From: Angiostrongylus vasorum
Taxonomy: Eukaryota; Nematoda; Chromadorea; Rhabditida; Metastrongylidae
Reading direction: 5' to 3'
DNA: 64,000 nt
Assembly (NCBI GenBank): GCA_018806985.1
Contig: JADANN010000222.1
Coordinates: 1,130,001 to 1,194,000 of the forward strand
Part shown: one piece after another, positions 13,301 through 21,879 of the stretch
Position numbering within the stretch: the stretch's first letter is position 1
Layout: every line of letters starts with the position of its first letter
Position numbers and translations under genes: made by a program
Notes under the pieces: generated by a model
What the model was told of the DNA's origin: nothing
Database searches by the model: none
What the model saw: only the letters and a program-made list of their open reading frames with translations

Positions 13301-14096
13301 AAATTAGATCATTTAGTAGGGATAAGGAGGTGATTTGTGTTGCAAAGTCAAGAAAGAGCATTTCATTTGAGAACTGAAATAAGGTGAAGCACAAAAAACT
13401 TCAAGTTCCCAGATGTTTTTGAGAAATGCAACTCTTACTGCTTCAAAATTGTCAAGAAAAACGATGATAAGGAAGAGCATAAAAGGATAAAGCTAAAGCT
13501 CTCGGCGTTGATCAATCCATGAGGGATGGGCCATGCATTCGACTTCATCAAGAATCGTTTGGAGGTGACTGAATGCGGATCTAGCCTTAACAATGACTCG
13601 CAGTGGCATACCGATGTATCGAACCAGTGCTGCTATCCTCCCAGACAAGTCTGGTATTAATTTGCCGACCGCGGAGGGATGGAGGGATTGCTGAGCCATG
13701 GGCGCGGGAATCGACTCCACGTGTGTGTTGCAGGGCGCCTCCAACCATTGCGCCACACGCGCCCTTAGGGATCCGTGAGTATTCCCATCTCGCAGCGTCG
13801 TTATAATGTCTGGTCACGGAAAACAAAGGAAGACCATATGATTTCTAAATGACAACGATTGATCAAGCTGCCCTATCGACTCGCTCTTTATCAAAACATA
13901 GTCGATATTCTATCGCTTGTTGACGTTTCACAATGCACTCAATGGTACAACTTCTTAAGAAAAAACACCATAGGCGATTGATTGTATGTAGTGCAAAGAA
14001 CTGAAAAAAGGACCATACTATTACAAACAATGAAATCAATGAAATGTACTGACCAGAAATTGTGAACGACGTCTGACGTGCGACGCGACAAAACAT
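1315..14096 (-). CDS. gta-1: 4-aminobutyrate (GABA) transaminase, mitochondrial; nine 5' exons, 3' end outside window
   Basis: PLP-dependent class-III aminotransferase that converts GABA and 2-oxoglutarate to succinic semialdehyde and glutamate in the mitochondrial matrix. Exons (minus strand): 14054-14096, 12803-12912, 9760-9829, 9102-9199, 6075-6176, 4609-4673, 3853-3961, 3726-3788, 1315-1458; 804 nt, 268 codons, all phases joining. It begins [14 protein letters not shown], a basic, hydroxylated, acid-free presequence. Then come [64 protein letters not shown] (PLP phosphate-binding loop), GAFHGRS and [19 protein letters not shown]. The catalytic lysine lies beyond the left edge. Relative to the human enzyme as I recall it, GAFHGRTMG is GAFHGRSLC and THSKAIHK is TRSKAIHK. 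The intron between exons 2 and 3 needs a TG acceptor. The start was chosen for the presequence and because the ATG is kept in the duplicate at 33.8 kb. The frame stays open upstream to 14,366, so a longer protein is possible. Confidence 0.93.
1654..1689 (-). ncRNA. Hammerhead-like 36-nt unit, decayed
   Basis: Read on the minus strand: AGCU / CUGGAGA / stem II / GCAAC / GUC / AGUU. Stem I pairs with one G-U. A6 is G and GAAAC is GCAAC, so it is probably inactive. Confidence 0.5.
1966..2001 (+). ncRNA. Hammerhead-like 36-nt unit, decayed
   Basis: GGCU / CUAAGGA / AGGCGAUACUGCU / CAAUU / GUC / AGCU. Stem I still pairs, but G5 and the GAAA box are lost. It is the outward-facing partner of the unit at 1654-1689. 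Confidence 0.5.
2310..2740 (-). repeat. SINE family B, diverged copy
   Basis: Shares the family-B string of blocks: 'TTTTTCATGGCAGG-ATA', '..CACAAGGATGCTGAGA', 'AAAACTCGGAACC', then an 'ATGAACCCAGTTAAGC-GA' block near the end. The copy is decayed and has extra tail sequence. It is intronic to gta-1. Confidence 0.6.
2941..3220 (-). repeat. SINE family A (tRNA-derived), copy 1
   Basis: Read on the minus strand it starts GGGCACGTGTAGCGCAGTGG (an A-box like TRGCNNAGTGG), followed by GTGGAATCGATCCCC (a B-box like GGTTCGANTCC). The body contains GGTACCAGACTTGTCT-like sequence and the element ends in AAAGGATAAAG. About 280 bp. It is inserted in a gta-1 intron in the gene's own orientation. Confidence 0.85.
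3221..5712. other. gta-1 exons 6-8 and introns, no further element
   Basis: Apart from exons at 3726-3788, 3853-3961 and 4609-4673, nothing was recognised. The sequence is AT-rich intron. Confidence 0.4.
5713..5989 (-). repeat. SINE family A, copy 2
   Basis: Nearly full-length and close to copy 1. The tRNA-like head is at the right end (read on the minus strand GGGCGCGTGTGGCGCAGTGG) and the tail on the left is CTCGGCGTTGATCAATCCCT-like. It lies immediately upstream (in window coordinates) of gta-1 exon 5 and is not part of the CDS. Confidence 0.87.
6425..6915. repeat. Inverted pair of SINE family B copies
   Basis: A minus-oriented copy (about 6425-6745) abuts a plus-oriented copy (about 6750-6915). 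Shared landmarks are 'CTCCGGACCGTAGGTG' on one side and 'CACCTGCGGTCCGGAG' on the other, plus 'GGCAATGAACCCTGTTAAGC'. The tRNA-like part reads GGTGAATGCGTTAGC ... CGTTCGTTCCCC in plus orientation. Transcripts could fold into a long hairpin. Confidence 0.75.
6930..7200 (+). repeat. Hammerhead-bearing repeat, single decayed unit
   Basis: Matches the block at 26.95-27.2 kb: 'CGAGGACGACCATCTGTGGAC' here, 'CGAGAACGACCACCTGTGGAC' there. Both continue into a hammerhead-like core and 'CCGAATAAA / CCGAACAAA'. The core at about 7126-7162 is a base longer than the standard 36 nt and has lost CUGANGA and GAAA. Confidence 0.55.
7904..7939 (-). ncRNA. Hammerhead-like unit, near-intact
   Basis: Minus strand: stem I GAUU, core CUGGUGA (A6 to G), A, stem II GGCG-AAGA-CGUC, GAAAC, GUU, stem I' AAUC. 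Stem I is fully paired with bases different from the common GGCU/AGCC, that is, compensatory change. Confidence 0.6.
8321..8356 (+). ncRNA. Hammerhead-like unit with canonical CUGAUGA
   Basis: Stem I GGCU, core CUGAUGA (textbook), weak stem II (AAACGAAGAUCUC), GAAAG, GUU, stem I' AGCC. The weak stem II makes activity doubtful. Confidence 0.55.
8421..10440. other. gta-1 exons 3-4 and introns
   Basis: Contains exons 9102-9199 and 9760-9829. The rest is AT-rich intron with no recognised repeat. Confidence 0.4.
10441..10832 (+). repeat. Short interspersed repeat family C, full-length
   Basis: Starts CCTCCCAACGGTTTACCGC and ends GGGCCGTTCAAGTATCAAGTATCAAGTAAG, about 390 bp, here as copies of a TCAAGTA tail. 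No tRNA A/B boxes were recognised. Other copies are at 43.9 (-), 48.8 (+), 50.1 (-), 52.2 (+), 53.3 (-) and, diverged, 27.3 kb (+). The tail resembles the RTE 3' ends in this window. Confidence 0.8.
11040..11225 (+). repeat. SINE family A relic
   Basis: 'TTGGTTCCAGACTTGTTTTA', a 'GAATTGGTACATCGGCAAGC' block and 'CGAATGCAAGGCGTATCCC' follow family A in plus orientation. The tRNA head is no longer recognisable. Confidence 0.5.
11226..12802. other. gta-1 intron, nothing firm
   Basis: A block near 11,985-12,050 ('CGTGTCAAGAAATCTAAGTA' and following) recurs near 25,180 ('CGTGTCAAGAGATCTAATTA'), so an old repeat is present. No gene was recognised. Confidence 0.35.
13481..13767 (-). repeat. SINE family A, copy in the gta-1 first intron
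   Basis: Full-length family A with its tRNA-like head at the right (minus strand GGGCGCGTGTGGCGCAATGG) and AAAGGATAAAG tail at the left. It is absent from the duplicated locus at 33.1-34.2 kb, so it inserted after that duplication or was lost there. Confidence 0.85.
13823..13985. repeat. Direct repeat flanking gta-1 exon 1, left copy
   Basis: Very similar to 14,316-14,475: both contain GGAAGA(C/G)CATATGATTT, CAAGCTGCCCTATCGA and TCGATATTCTATCGCTTGTT. It lies just downstream of exon 1, within intron 1. The duplicate locus at 33.7-33.83 kb has only one diverged copy. Confidence 0.8.
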
Positions 14097-14290
14097 CAGT
14101 GTAGAGGATGAGAATGGCCAGCACAGACGGGATCGCTGGGTAGCAGGCGTGGGGCAACCGGCCCAGTTTCCCGCCCACAACACGACAACGCGACGACGAT
14201 CGGGTCGGTCGATCAGCTGGCGGCACCATTCTGCCCACCCGTGCACTCGGTATTTCTCTCTGATCTTTGAGTAAACAAACAAAAGAAGCT
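14097..14290 (-). promoter_or_regulatory. GC-rich gta-1 5' flank / probable promoter region
   Basis: A GC-rich island upstream of the chosen ATG, with CACGACAACGCGACGACGAT and GGTCGATCAGCTGGCGGC blocks, in an otherwise AT-rich region. A diverged copy sits at 33,840-34,010 in the duplicated locus. No TATA box or SL acceptor was identified; promoter function is inferred from position only. Confidence 0.4.
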
Positions 14291-14315
14291 TCCTGAACAG
14301 TGTCTCTACGTGTTT

Positions 14316-14475
14316 TAGAAAACAAAGGAAGAGCATATGATTTTTTAAATGACAGCGATCGGTCAAGCTGCCCTATCGATCTGCTCTTTATCAAAACATA
14401 GTCGATATTCTATCGCTTGTTGACGTTTCACAATGCATCAATGGTACTTTTTAAGGAAAACACCATAGACGATCG
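14316..14475. repeat. Direct repeat flanking gta-1 exon 1, right copy
   Basis: Partner of 13,823-13,985. The pair brackets about 330 bp that carry exon 1 and the GC-rich flank. Confidence 0.8.
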
Positions 14476-14564
14476 ATTTAATCTTTAATCTTTTAATCTC
14501 GGCGTAATAATCAATATCTTCTTGACTTGTTAAGCCAACACGAGGTTAATAAAAATGAGTATTC

Positions 14565-14600
14565 GGGTAACGTTTCGACATCTTCGTCTTCCTCAAAGCT
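14565..14600 (-). ncRNA. Hammerhead-like unit, stem I decayed
   Basis: Minus strand: AGCU, UUGAGGA (C3 to U), A, GACG-AAGA-UGUC, GAAAC, GUU, ACCC. Stem II and GAAAC are kept; stem I no longer pairs. Confidence 0.5.
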
Positions 14601-15039
14601 GTTAATTCCGGTCGATGGTTCACAGTTGTTCGCCTTTTCGATTTGGCGTCTTCGTCGTCGTACCGAGGCAGATCATCTTCGTCAGGGTACCGTTCGAATG
14701 AGGCAACCTCGCCTGGCACTGTTCTTTTATCCAGGACGGTTGTTGTTGATATGATTGCCTGGTGATGACGACTTGTTCTCAATGGATAATCCATCTTTTT
14801 TTTACTTTGTAAAATCTGGTGGATAATAGGATATAAGCAGTGGATAGTCCACCGCTAGATCCCTACATTTATAGTTCGAAGATTTCAGTAAGTTACGATG
14901 TTCGGCGAAGATATTCAACAAAGTTCTTCAGAATGGTCGTGAACACAGCTAAATTACAGCTGCTTCTGATTGCTGAACTCATAGAGTGCATTTGTTTTCT
15001 AGTCATAAACTAACACGAGGCCGATGAAAAACTTCGTTC

Positions 15040-15075
15040 AGCTAACGCTTTGGCGCCTTCACTCTCTTCAGAGCC
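15040..15075 (-). ncRNA. Hammerhead-like unit
   Basis: Minus strand: GGCU, CUGAAGA (fits CUGANGA), stem II GAGUGAAGGCGCC, AAAGC, GUU, AGCU. The core box is good; the GAAA box has changed to AAAG. Confidence 0.5.
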
Positions 15076-15389
15076 AGATAGATCCGTGCCGATCGTCCAC
15101 GGTAGTTCCTTCTTCTTCTGTGATTCTTTGTGATTGCATAGAGTTGAATCTAGTGAAGCAATTCCCGAATGAATTGACCTCACTCGGCAATGCTCTTTTG
15201 TGCGGGACGGTTGTTGATGCAGATTGTCCGTCGATAATTTGCTTTTCTCTGGATAACCCATCCTGCTCCACTCGGTGTCATTATCAGTTAGCACAAAGCA
15301 TAAAAGATTTTCACAAACCGACTTTTCTTTATCCGTGGCAAGACCAATTTCATAGATAAGGTAGCACGAGGTTGATAAAAACGCTGCTC

Positions 15390-15425
15390 GGCCTACGTCA
15401 CAGCGCGTTCGCCTTCCTCACAGCC
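15390..15425 (-). ncRNA. Hammerhead-like unit, decayed
   Basis: Minus strand: GGCU, GUGAGGA (C3 to G), GGCGAACGCGCU, GUGAC in place of GAAAC, GUA, GGCC. Kept as the third member of the tandem array. Confidence 0.4.
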
Positions 15426-15440
15426 TGATTGATTCACGTC

Positions 15441-16389
15441 GTAGAGTATAAATCCTCTAATTCCGACCGAATTCTCGCTCTGTATACGAAATTCTCATTG
15501 TACTAGGATGTTAAAGGGTGTAAAGTTTCTCAAATGATAAAGTGCAGTTACAAGCGCAGATGTAAATTCTACTTACAGAATCCGTTTGACTTCTAAACCG
15601 TTTACTCATTGCGATTTTGTAAAAATCGTGTTTCATTGTAGTGAAAGTTTCGTGTCGCTACAATTTTTGCAAACAGATGACCTGATCAAGATCAATTTAT
15701 CGATTACCAACATCTCAAGAGTTAAGTGCGAAAGCCGATAAAATGTTAAACAAAAAGGAATCCACATTTTGCTTTACGACGATTACGACACTTTCTCTTA
15801 CGTTTTGATCTAAAGAGCACAGCTTCGTGGATTTTGTTCACGTGAAGAGTCTTGTCCTAGACACATTCAAAATGAGTTGCCCATATGCCGAATCAAACAA
15901 ACAGATGGTTCTTCTCATATTGCCAAAATTACATCTTTTTCGAGTTTTTTCGAATTTAGAACGTAGCTACTGTTATCGGTTAGAAAGCTCACTGTTCCAT
16001 GTTTAAGTCATTTCAGAGTGAAAAGTCGGTTTTGCTGTACTCTTAATCGACTGTGAAGAAGAGGAAGGAGAAGTTGCCGAAGTTGAGGACACTGCGTGAT
16101 TACAAACCCACAAACGTATTCATGAATTCTGTCGATGCTAGAAAATCTTCCATTTCAATGATATATTGCAGATTAGTCAGGTTTTGTTTCCTTCGAAGAT
16201 CGTAGTAGTCGTACACATGTTGTCACTACAGCCTCCATGCTTTTGAATTGTAAACAATTTTCTAACCTTAGGACTCCTAGGTAGGTAGTCGCCTGATGCT
16301 GTAGTAAATGGACCGAACGGAACGACGACCCTTATACATTGTTCATACAATGTGGTATCGTGATAACGTGTCTATCACGTTTGCAGTGT
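15441..16389. other. Nothing recognised
   Basis: AT-rich sequence with no ORF of interest, no splice-consistent exon and no repeat matched to another part of the window. Confidence 0.4.
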
Positions 16390-17000
16390 TGAAAACATGG
16401 TGGAAATAAGGATAGTATATAGGTCGGATCTACAAGGGAGTTAGTTCCGCAGACCCCCATCCAATCCCTACCGACGGATGCAGACGTCTCTAGAAAACAT
16501 GTTTCATCGATTGTCCTAAGCTTCGTTGACTACGAGACAGCACTTGACAGTATTGAAACTAAAACTATCATACTTTCTATAACTGACTAAGGCTCAGGTT
16601 CGTGATATGTAAAAAGCTTGCTGACTGCAAACACAGGACACAGTAACCACCAGAACATGAACTGACGCAGACCACATCAAACCGGTTTTCGTGGTTGCGA
16701 AGAATATCCCATCTTCGAGACCGGGCTCAAGAAACGAACATGCTTGGGCTGGTCATACATATAATCAGGACAGACAGAGAACAGCAGATAAGTAAAAACT
16801 GCACAGTTATACAGATCCTGGAGGACTAAAGAGGGCTTAGAAGATGACAATAAAAAAAATGGCGTGATGTGTTTTTTCAGACAAGCTAACCAGCTATCCA
16901 GTGCTGCAATCGATTTCCATATCCACAAGCCACAGTCAAAGTCAAATAGAAATACTACCATCTCCCTATCGCGATTGTACGAAACGAAGTGAATGGGAAA
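16390..17000 (+). mobile_element. RTE reverse transcriptase relic
   Basis: Frame-broken translation retains LSFVDYETALDSIETK (RT motif around the first catalytic aspartate, usually DYEKAFDS) and WAGH/ILED-like C-terminal pieces ('GGGCTGGTCATACATATAAT' matches the WAGHI region). Heavily decayed. Confidence 0.6.
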
Positions 17001-17679
17001 GAATTCGGACTATTAGCTAATGTGAAAACGACTGGTGTGTGTGTTTACATAGGATAAATACAGTGAATTTTAAAGCCAAATAGTTGGTGAAGTGGAGTAG
17101 TTTCTAGATTTTGTGAAAGAGGAAACTAGTGAAGTAAACGACACCAGTTAACAGGATAAATCGAAAGATGTGACAATAGAAACAACGCTATTTGTGGAAA
17201 TAGAGAAAAAGGAGCATGGATCTCGAGAGTGAGATAGTTTAAAGGACTGTATTCTATTCCTCTCAGAGCATGGTCATTTTCTAGGACTACATCACATATC
17301 ATTTCAAGTCATAGATTTCGTTGGAAATTTTTGCCCGGTTTTTTATTTTGTCAAGGATTCGATCTTTTCTTCTTGTTGTATTTTGTCAAGCAGTGCGACT
17401 ACGTTTTTTTCTGAAGCAACAGTGATTCCTCATTAGCGTTAATCCTAGATGAATATTCCTACCAATACGTAAAAGCTACTCTATAAGTGAAGGACTCTGA
17501 TGAGAAGTAAACCATCTCTTCACATCAAAATTCAAAACACCAAGGAATTTCTTCGCACCGTCTAGGCGACAACCCATTCAAAGAAATGACACCATATTTT
17601 AGCAAAATATAATACTAATGTTCATCGGTTGATAGTGATCAGTCCAATTAAGAAAACTGCACTGAATGGTAATGCTCAT
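17001..17679. other. Nothing recognised
   Basis: AT-rich and no recognised gene or repeat. Confidence 0.4.
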
Positions 17680-17960
17680 GGTGCGTGTAGCGTAGTAATT
17701 AGAAGTGCTCTGCGATACACACGTGGTCGTTGACGATCCTGGGTGGCGCCCTAGCCAAGCCCTCAATATTTCCGTAGTCGGCAAAATAGTACCAGACTTG
17801 TCTGGGAGGGTAAAGCACTAACTTGATGCATCGGTAAACCAACGCAGGCCTATAGGTCAGATATGCATCCGATCACCTTTAACCATGCTGATGAAGTCAA
17901 ATGCATCGCGCTTTCCTTAGGGATTGATCTGCGCCGAAAGCTTTGTCTTTTATTCTTTGT
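17680..17960 (+). repeat. SINE family A, decayed plus-strand copy
   Basis: tRNA-like head GTGCGTGTAGCGTAGTAATT, then ACACACGTGGTCG, ACCAGACTTGTCTGGGAGG and a tail CTTTGTCTTTTATTCTTTG. Moderately diverged. Confidence 0.75.
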
Positions 17961-18454
17961 GGTAGCACACGTCTACACAGAAAAATGGGTATTACAAGAA
18001 AATTTGGGAAAATTAAGAGAAGAGATCTGATCTAACCAGCACATCGGATGATGCAGTTTCCACAGCCAACTACCGTACTCGCAAAGAGAAGACTTCAACA
18101 AGAAAGCCGCTGTTAAAAAATAGCGCATAGAATTTGCGGACTCCAGAAGACTGATCTGCGGACTCTTGATGACTAGAGTTTTACGTGAAGTAATATGTAT
18201 ACAAATATTCCTTTACCAGAATTACGAGGTGCCAATCGTTTCATTTCGGGGAAAGAGATAAGTATGGGTTGTGCAATGTGTATCTGAAGTTGGAGAATTT
18301 AAAACGTCACATTAATTTTGTTGTAATGTAATCCTACACCATTTGCGAGAGGAAACAAAAGACCAACTGATGTAACCGCTTTAGTTAAAAATGCATATCT
18401 TCGTGGAAATTGAATGCAAACCTTCTAAAGATTTTTTTCCGCACGTCTCGTCAC
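17961..18454. other. Nothing recognised
   Basis: No gene or repeat recognised. Confidence 0.35.
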
Positions 18455-18770
18455 CACATCTTCTGTGTGGATACAAGCACGTCTTGAATTCGATTTGTTT
18501 CTGTTGTACTCATGTTCCACATCCTCGCATCATTTTCGAACACTGCGCTACGGCCGATGCTCGACGATTTCTTCTTCTTTATGAATGTCGTGGAATGCTG
18601 ATTGAGTCGATTCTCCTTGCAATCTTAAAGATTCACACATGAAGTTCACAGGGACAATGAAGGACAGCGTTGAAGAAGGGCTCGAACCAGCACTTTCGTT
18701 TCTGATAGACTGTATCATTAACCACTGCAGTGCCCCAACGCCTCCGTATAAACTCGGCAACGCCTGCAGA
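18455..18770 (-). repeat. SINE family D (tRNA-derived)
   Basis: Minus strand has an A-box-like TGCAGTGGTTAATG and a B-box-like GTGCTGGTTCGAGCCC near 18,675-18,735, followed by a body containing ATTCAGCATTCCACGACATT. Other copies are at 24.5 (-), 34.7 (-), 41.0 (+), 59.7 (-) and 60.2 kb (+). Confidence 0.65.
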
Positions 18771-18965
18771 TATGTGGATAAACATCTCAGTGGAAGAAAA
18801 GAGCTAACGAGTTAATTACATTCCCTTGGGCACACGAAGGGCAAATAATATTTTTCTTCTAATAAAGGCATCGAAATCTGTCGTTCTCTTCTTTCCAGCA
18901 ATTGCGAGGTTGTTATTCAGCAAACGTTTACTTCCTTACACATAGAACACATGCAACACAACGGT

Positions 18966-19001
18966 AGCTGACGTTTCCACAGAATTGCCTTCTTCAGAGC
19001 T
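18966..19001 (-). ncRNA. Hammerhead-like unit at PLE end
   Basis: Minus strand: AGCU, CUGAAGA (fits), GGCAAUUCUGUG (stem II poor), GAAAC, GUC, AGCU. Core boxes intact, stem I perfectly paired, stem II decayed. Confidence 0.6.
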
Positions 19002-19450
19002 GGAACGGTACACCTATATGTAAGTTGCTAGGTCAAACGCTTCCACAACGCAAACAAAAAAGATAAAAATCTGAACAATAATTACACGATCACCGGCTTC
19101 TAGAAAAACCCACCGTTTTTTTACATGCCTTGCACCCAGGAAGAACAGCCGCTCAGAGTCGCATATGGTCGATGACTGCACCACTCCACATCAAAAATCA
19201 CTTCTGATATACGGGGTAGATCACGTGCTATTGAGGGCACTCTTCCCCACTATTCATTCTCGGATTCTTGGCATTTGCCCAAAAAGCCTCTAGAAGTTTG
19301 CGCGCTGGTGTTTTGGGATCCCGTGCGAGGATAGCGACTTTCATATCAAAATCGTCTCCGCTATGCTTTTGTATCTTATGCGTGCCTACTGGGACACTAT
19401 GCCTTGCTTTTCGTTTGCTATCTAGATGTCCTTTTATACGGAAACATAAA

Positions 19451-19507
19451 AGTCTGCCCGTCTGGCCAATATATTCAAAAAAGTCTGCCCGTCTGGCCAA
19501 TATATTC
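19451..19507. repeat. 31-bp tandem duplication inside the GIY-YIG coding region
   Basis: The 26-bp word beginning AGTCTGCCCGTCTGGCC occurs at 19,451 and again at 19,482. A 31-bp shift breaks the minus-strand nuclease frame at EYIGQTGRL. Confidence 0.85.
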
Positions 19508-20689
19508 ATCTCCGCAATTACTACAAGAGATCAGGTATATTGTACCTGAACTCATGCAATCACCGTCCCTGCCGTAAGAGCAAATTACGCAATTTGTTTT
19601 TTTCGCATAGACGGTCATGCGAGGCGGTTGCGAACTAATTGGCGACGAAGAGTGTCGGATGGTATTTCTACTATCGCAACCGATTCCTCCAGGCCTGCCC
19701 TTCTTAAGCATCGTTTAATAGCTACGCTTACTTCATCGCTAATAAAGGACAACATAAATGCAACTTTCTTTCGGCCAAATATTTCGTTTTAGCGCGTCGC
19801 TCTCCTTCTGAACTTATCTCGTGCGGTTACTATTTCGTAGCCATTGCAGATGGCTATTTGCCGAGTCAAGTCGCGCGATTCTTCCTTTAGTTCCTTGGTT
19901 GTGCACACAGAGGTGGCTGTTCGAAACATGTTTCTCACAAGCGCCCTCTTTGTGTGTGAAGGGTGGGAAGAAAGGAAATGAACTAGGATACTTTTGCTGC
20001 TTGGTTTTCGGTACCATTTTGCCATGTAAGCGCTACTTGATAGTTCGTGACCGCCTGTACGACCGTCTGTGTGAAGCAGCGGGTTGCGTAGTTTGCCCTT
20101 GCGGCGGGGACGGTGATTGCATGAGTTCGGGTACGACGTACCTGATTTCTTGTAGTATTTGCGGAGATGAATACATTGGCGAAACGGGCAGACTTTTTTG
20201 TTTCCGTATAAAAGGACATCTAGATAGCAAACGAAAAGCAAGGCAAAGTGTCCCAGTAGGCACGCATAGGATACAAAAGCATAGCGGAGACGATTTTGAT
20301 ATGAAAGCCGCAATCCTCGCACGGGATCCCAAAACACCAGCGCGCAAACTTCTCGAGGCTTTTTGGATGAATGCTAAAAAACCCCTACAATGAACAGCAG
20401 GCAGGAATGCCTCGAGATCACACGTGATCTCACCCCCATTCGTTCGCATCGATCGTTGATGTGGTGAGGTGCAGTCGTCAACCGTATGCGACCCCGAGCG
20501 GCTGTTCTTCCTCGCCGGAAGACAGGTAAAAATGGTGGGTTTTTCGAGAAGCCGGTGATCGAAGTTTTACTTAGTGTAAACAGATTGATAATCACGGATG
20601 CTCTCGATGGTTAAGGAAAGCATTGTGATAGCTATTCCCCAAGTAGTTCCCATCCTTTATACTATCATGTACCTACCATATTAACTTTG

Positions 20690-21420
20690 CTTACTGCTGG
20701 TCACATTTATGCTTCCCTTGCACTCTTTGTATCGTTTTCACATAAACACCCTGTATAAGCCTTTGTACCAGTTCCATGCGCACTTTCTGTATGAGCCTTT
20801 GTACATGCTATTCCATCGCCTCACATGAACTTTCCGTGTAATTGTTTGTGTTGCTTTCAGATGAACTTTCCGTACGCAGCTGCGCGCTTTCATAGGTAAT
20901 TTCTGTATAAGCTATTGTATAGTCATCGCGAACCTTCTTTGTAAGCAGCTTCATCATATTGTACTAGGTGAAGTCCTCCAAGAATCAACTCTAGTTTGCT
21001 GGGTAGACTCGCTCATTGTAAACAGAATGTTAGGAAAATTGCGAGTCATCCCAGTTAGAGTTTCGGTAGGTTTCGTCCCGCTTTTTGCTCAGTCTCACCT
21101 AGATCGCTCACCTAGTACTCGTTACCCTTCTGGATGTCGTCAAATTGTTTATACTGTATTGTTATTATTGCTATAAACAGTTATAACCGAAGGTTGGGAT
21201 TGTGCTCTGTGGCTACGACTAAAGTCCCGCGTGGAGAACTCCTATAAAGTCGAGCATTCTACTTCGAGCTAGTAATTGTTCGGTGCCGAAGACTGACTCG
21301 AAGATATACATTCCACTGACCAATTAATACAAGTATTGTAGGCGAGTTGTTACGAATGAAATTTCTCGTTGCTTTTAATTGACTATCAGCTACTGCGAAA
21401 AATACTGTAGCGCGATGTGA
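20690..21420 (+). repeat. Left arm of a large inverted repeat
   Basis: Matches the reverse complement of about 25,480-26,140. Shared words include GCTTTCAGATGAACTTT, GTATAAGCTATTGTATAG (GTGTAAGCTATTGAATAG in the other arm), GTCGAGCATTCTACTTC and GACTGACTCGAA. Part of it (21,120-21,340) has a third, direct copy at 35,640-35,885. No coding sequence was seen. Confidence 0.7.
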
Positions 21421-21879
21421 CCGTTGTATAAACCCGTCGACCACATATGGACCTTCGTCTACATCTGCGCTAACAAGCACTCTTACAACTATCATCTCCT
21501 TTCTTGATCGTTTTATATCAGTATGTTACATCATCATCAATTTATCACAAGGTCCATGAAGGTGATTCACATTTTATCCACCCTGGGACAAACATAGGCT
21601 ACAAGAACGCGCGTTTCCTCTTCTTGCCGGATTTGTAAACGCTCCGATATACTCGGCACGTATCCTAGTGAGTTGTACTCGTCCAACAATAAACGCCGCA
21701 CAGAACGAAATGCTTCGCAAAGGATTCCATATTCGTATAATTTCAATCAAGTAGAATCGACATGAACACAACGAAAATACATGTAAGATTTCCCTTTCCT
21801 CACCTCTCTTACTACTTGTCGAATAGAAGTTTTGGAGCGTGGCCCCATGATTTTTCTTTACATTACTCTTCTTTCGTTT
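21421..21879. repeat. Repeat shared with 41.40-41.54 kb
   Basis: 'TAAACGCCGCACAGAACG' near 21,690 matches 'TAAACGCTGCACACAACG' near 41,445, both followed by similar 'TCAATCAAGTAGAATC / CAATAAAATCAACTTC' sequence. Class unknown. Confidence 0.4.

Larger units (their letters stand above)
14490..15440 (-). repeat. Tandem array of three hammerhead-bearing repeat units
   Basis: Three successive blocks share CACGAGGTTRATAAAAA or CACGAGGCCGATGAAAA at one end and a hammerhead-like unit about 15-30 bp later, at 14565, 15040 and 15390, all on the minus strand. Spacings are 475 and 350 bp. A block of 14,880-15,000 between the first two belongs to the gta-1 upstream sequence shared with 34.0-34.2 kb. No intact protein was seen. 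Confidence 0.65.
18893..20600. mobile_element. Head-to-head inverted pair of Penelope-like element 3' halves
   Basis: The minus-strand copy (about 20,020 down to 19,070) encodes KWYRKPSSKSILVHFLSSHP, a CxxC zinc-like CVICSYGRDGDCMSSG, and GIY-YIG nuclease residues YLISCSNCGDEYIGQTGR. The plus-strand copy (about 20,030-20,400) encodes the same nuclease domain, YLISCSICGDEYIGETGR to KLLEAFWMNAKKP. Flanks at 19,070-19,190 and 20,410-20,560 are inverted copies. Both copies lack the reverse transcriptase and are frame-broken. Penelope-like elements normally carry RT plus a C-terminal GIY-YIG domain. The left end also carries a hammerhead-like unit. Confidence 0.85.

Noticed and set aside
13863..14366. 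A 167-residue ORF as a separate gene
   Set aside because: It is the open frame that runs through gta-1 exon 1 and its GC-rich flank; only [14 protein letters not shown] is supported as exon by splice phase and homology.
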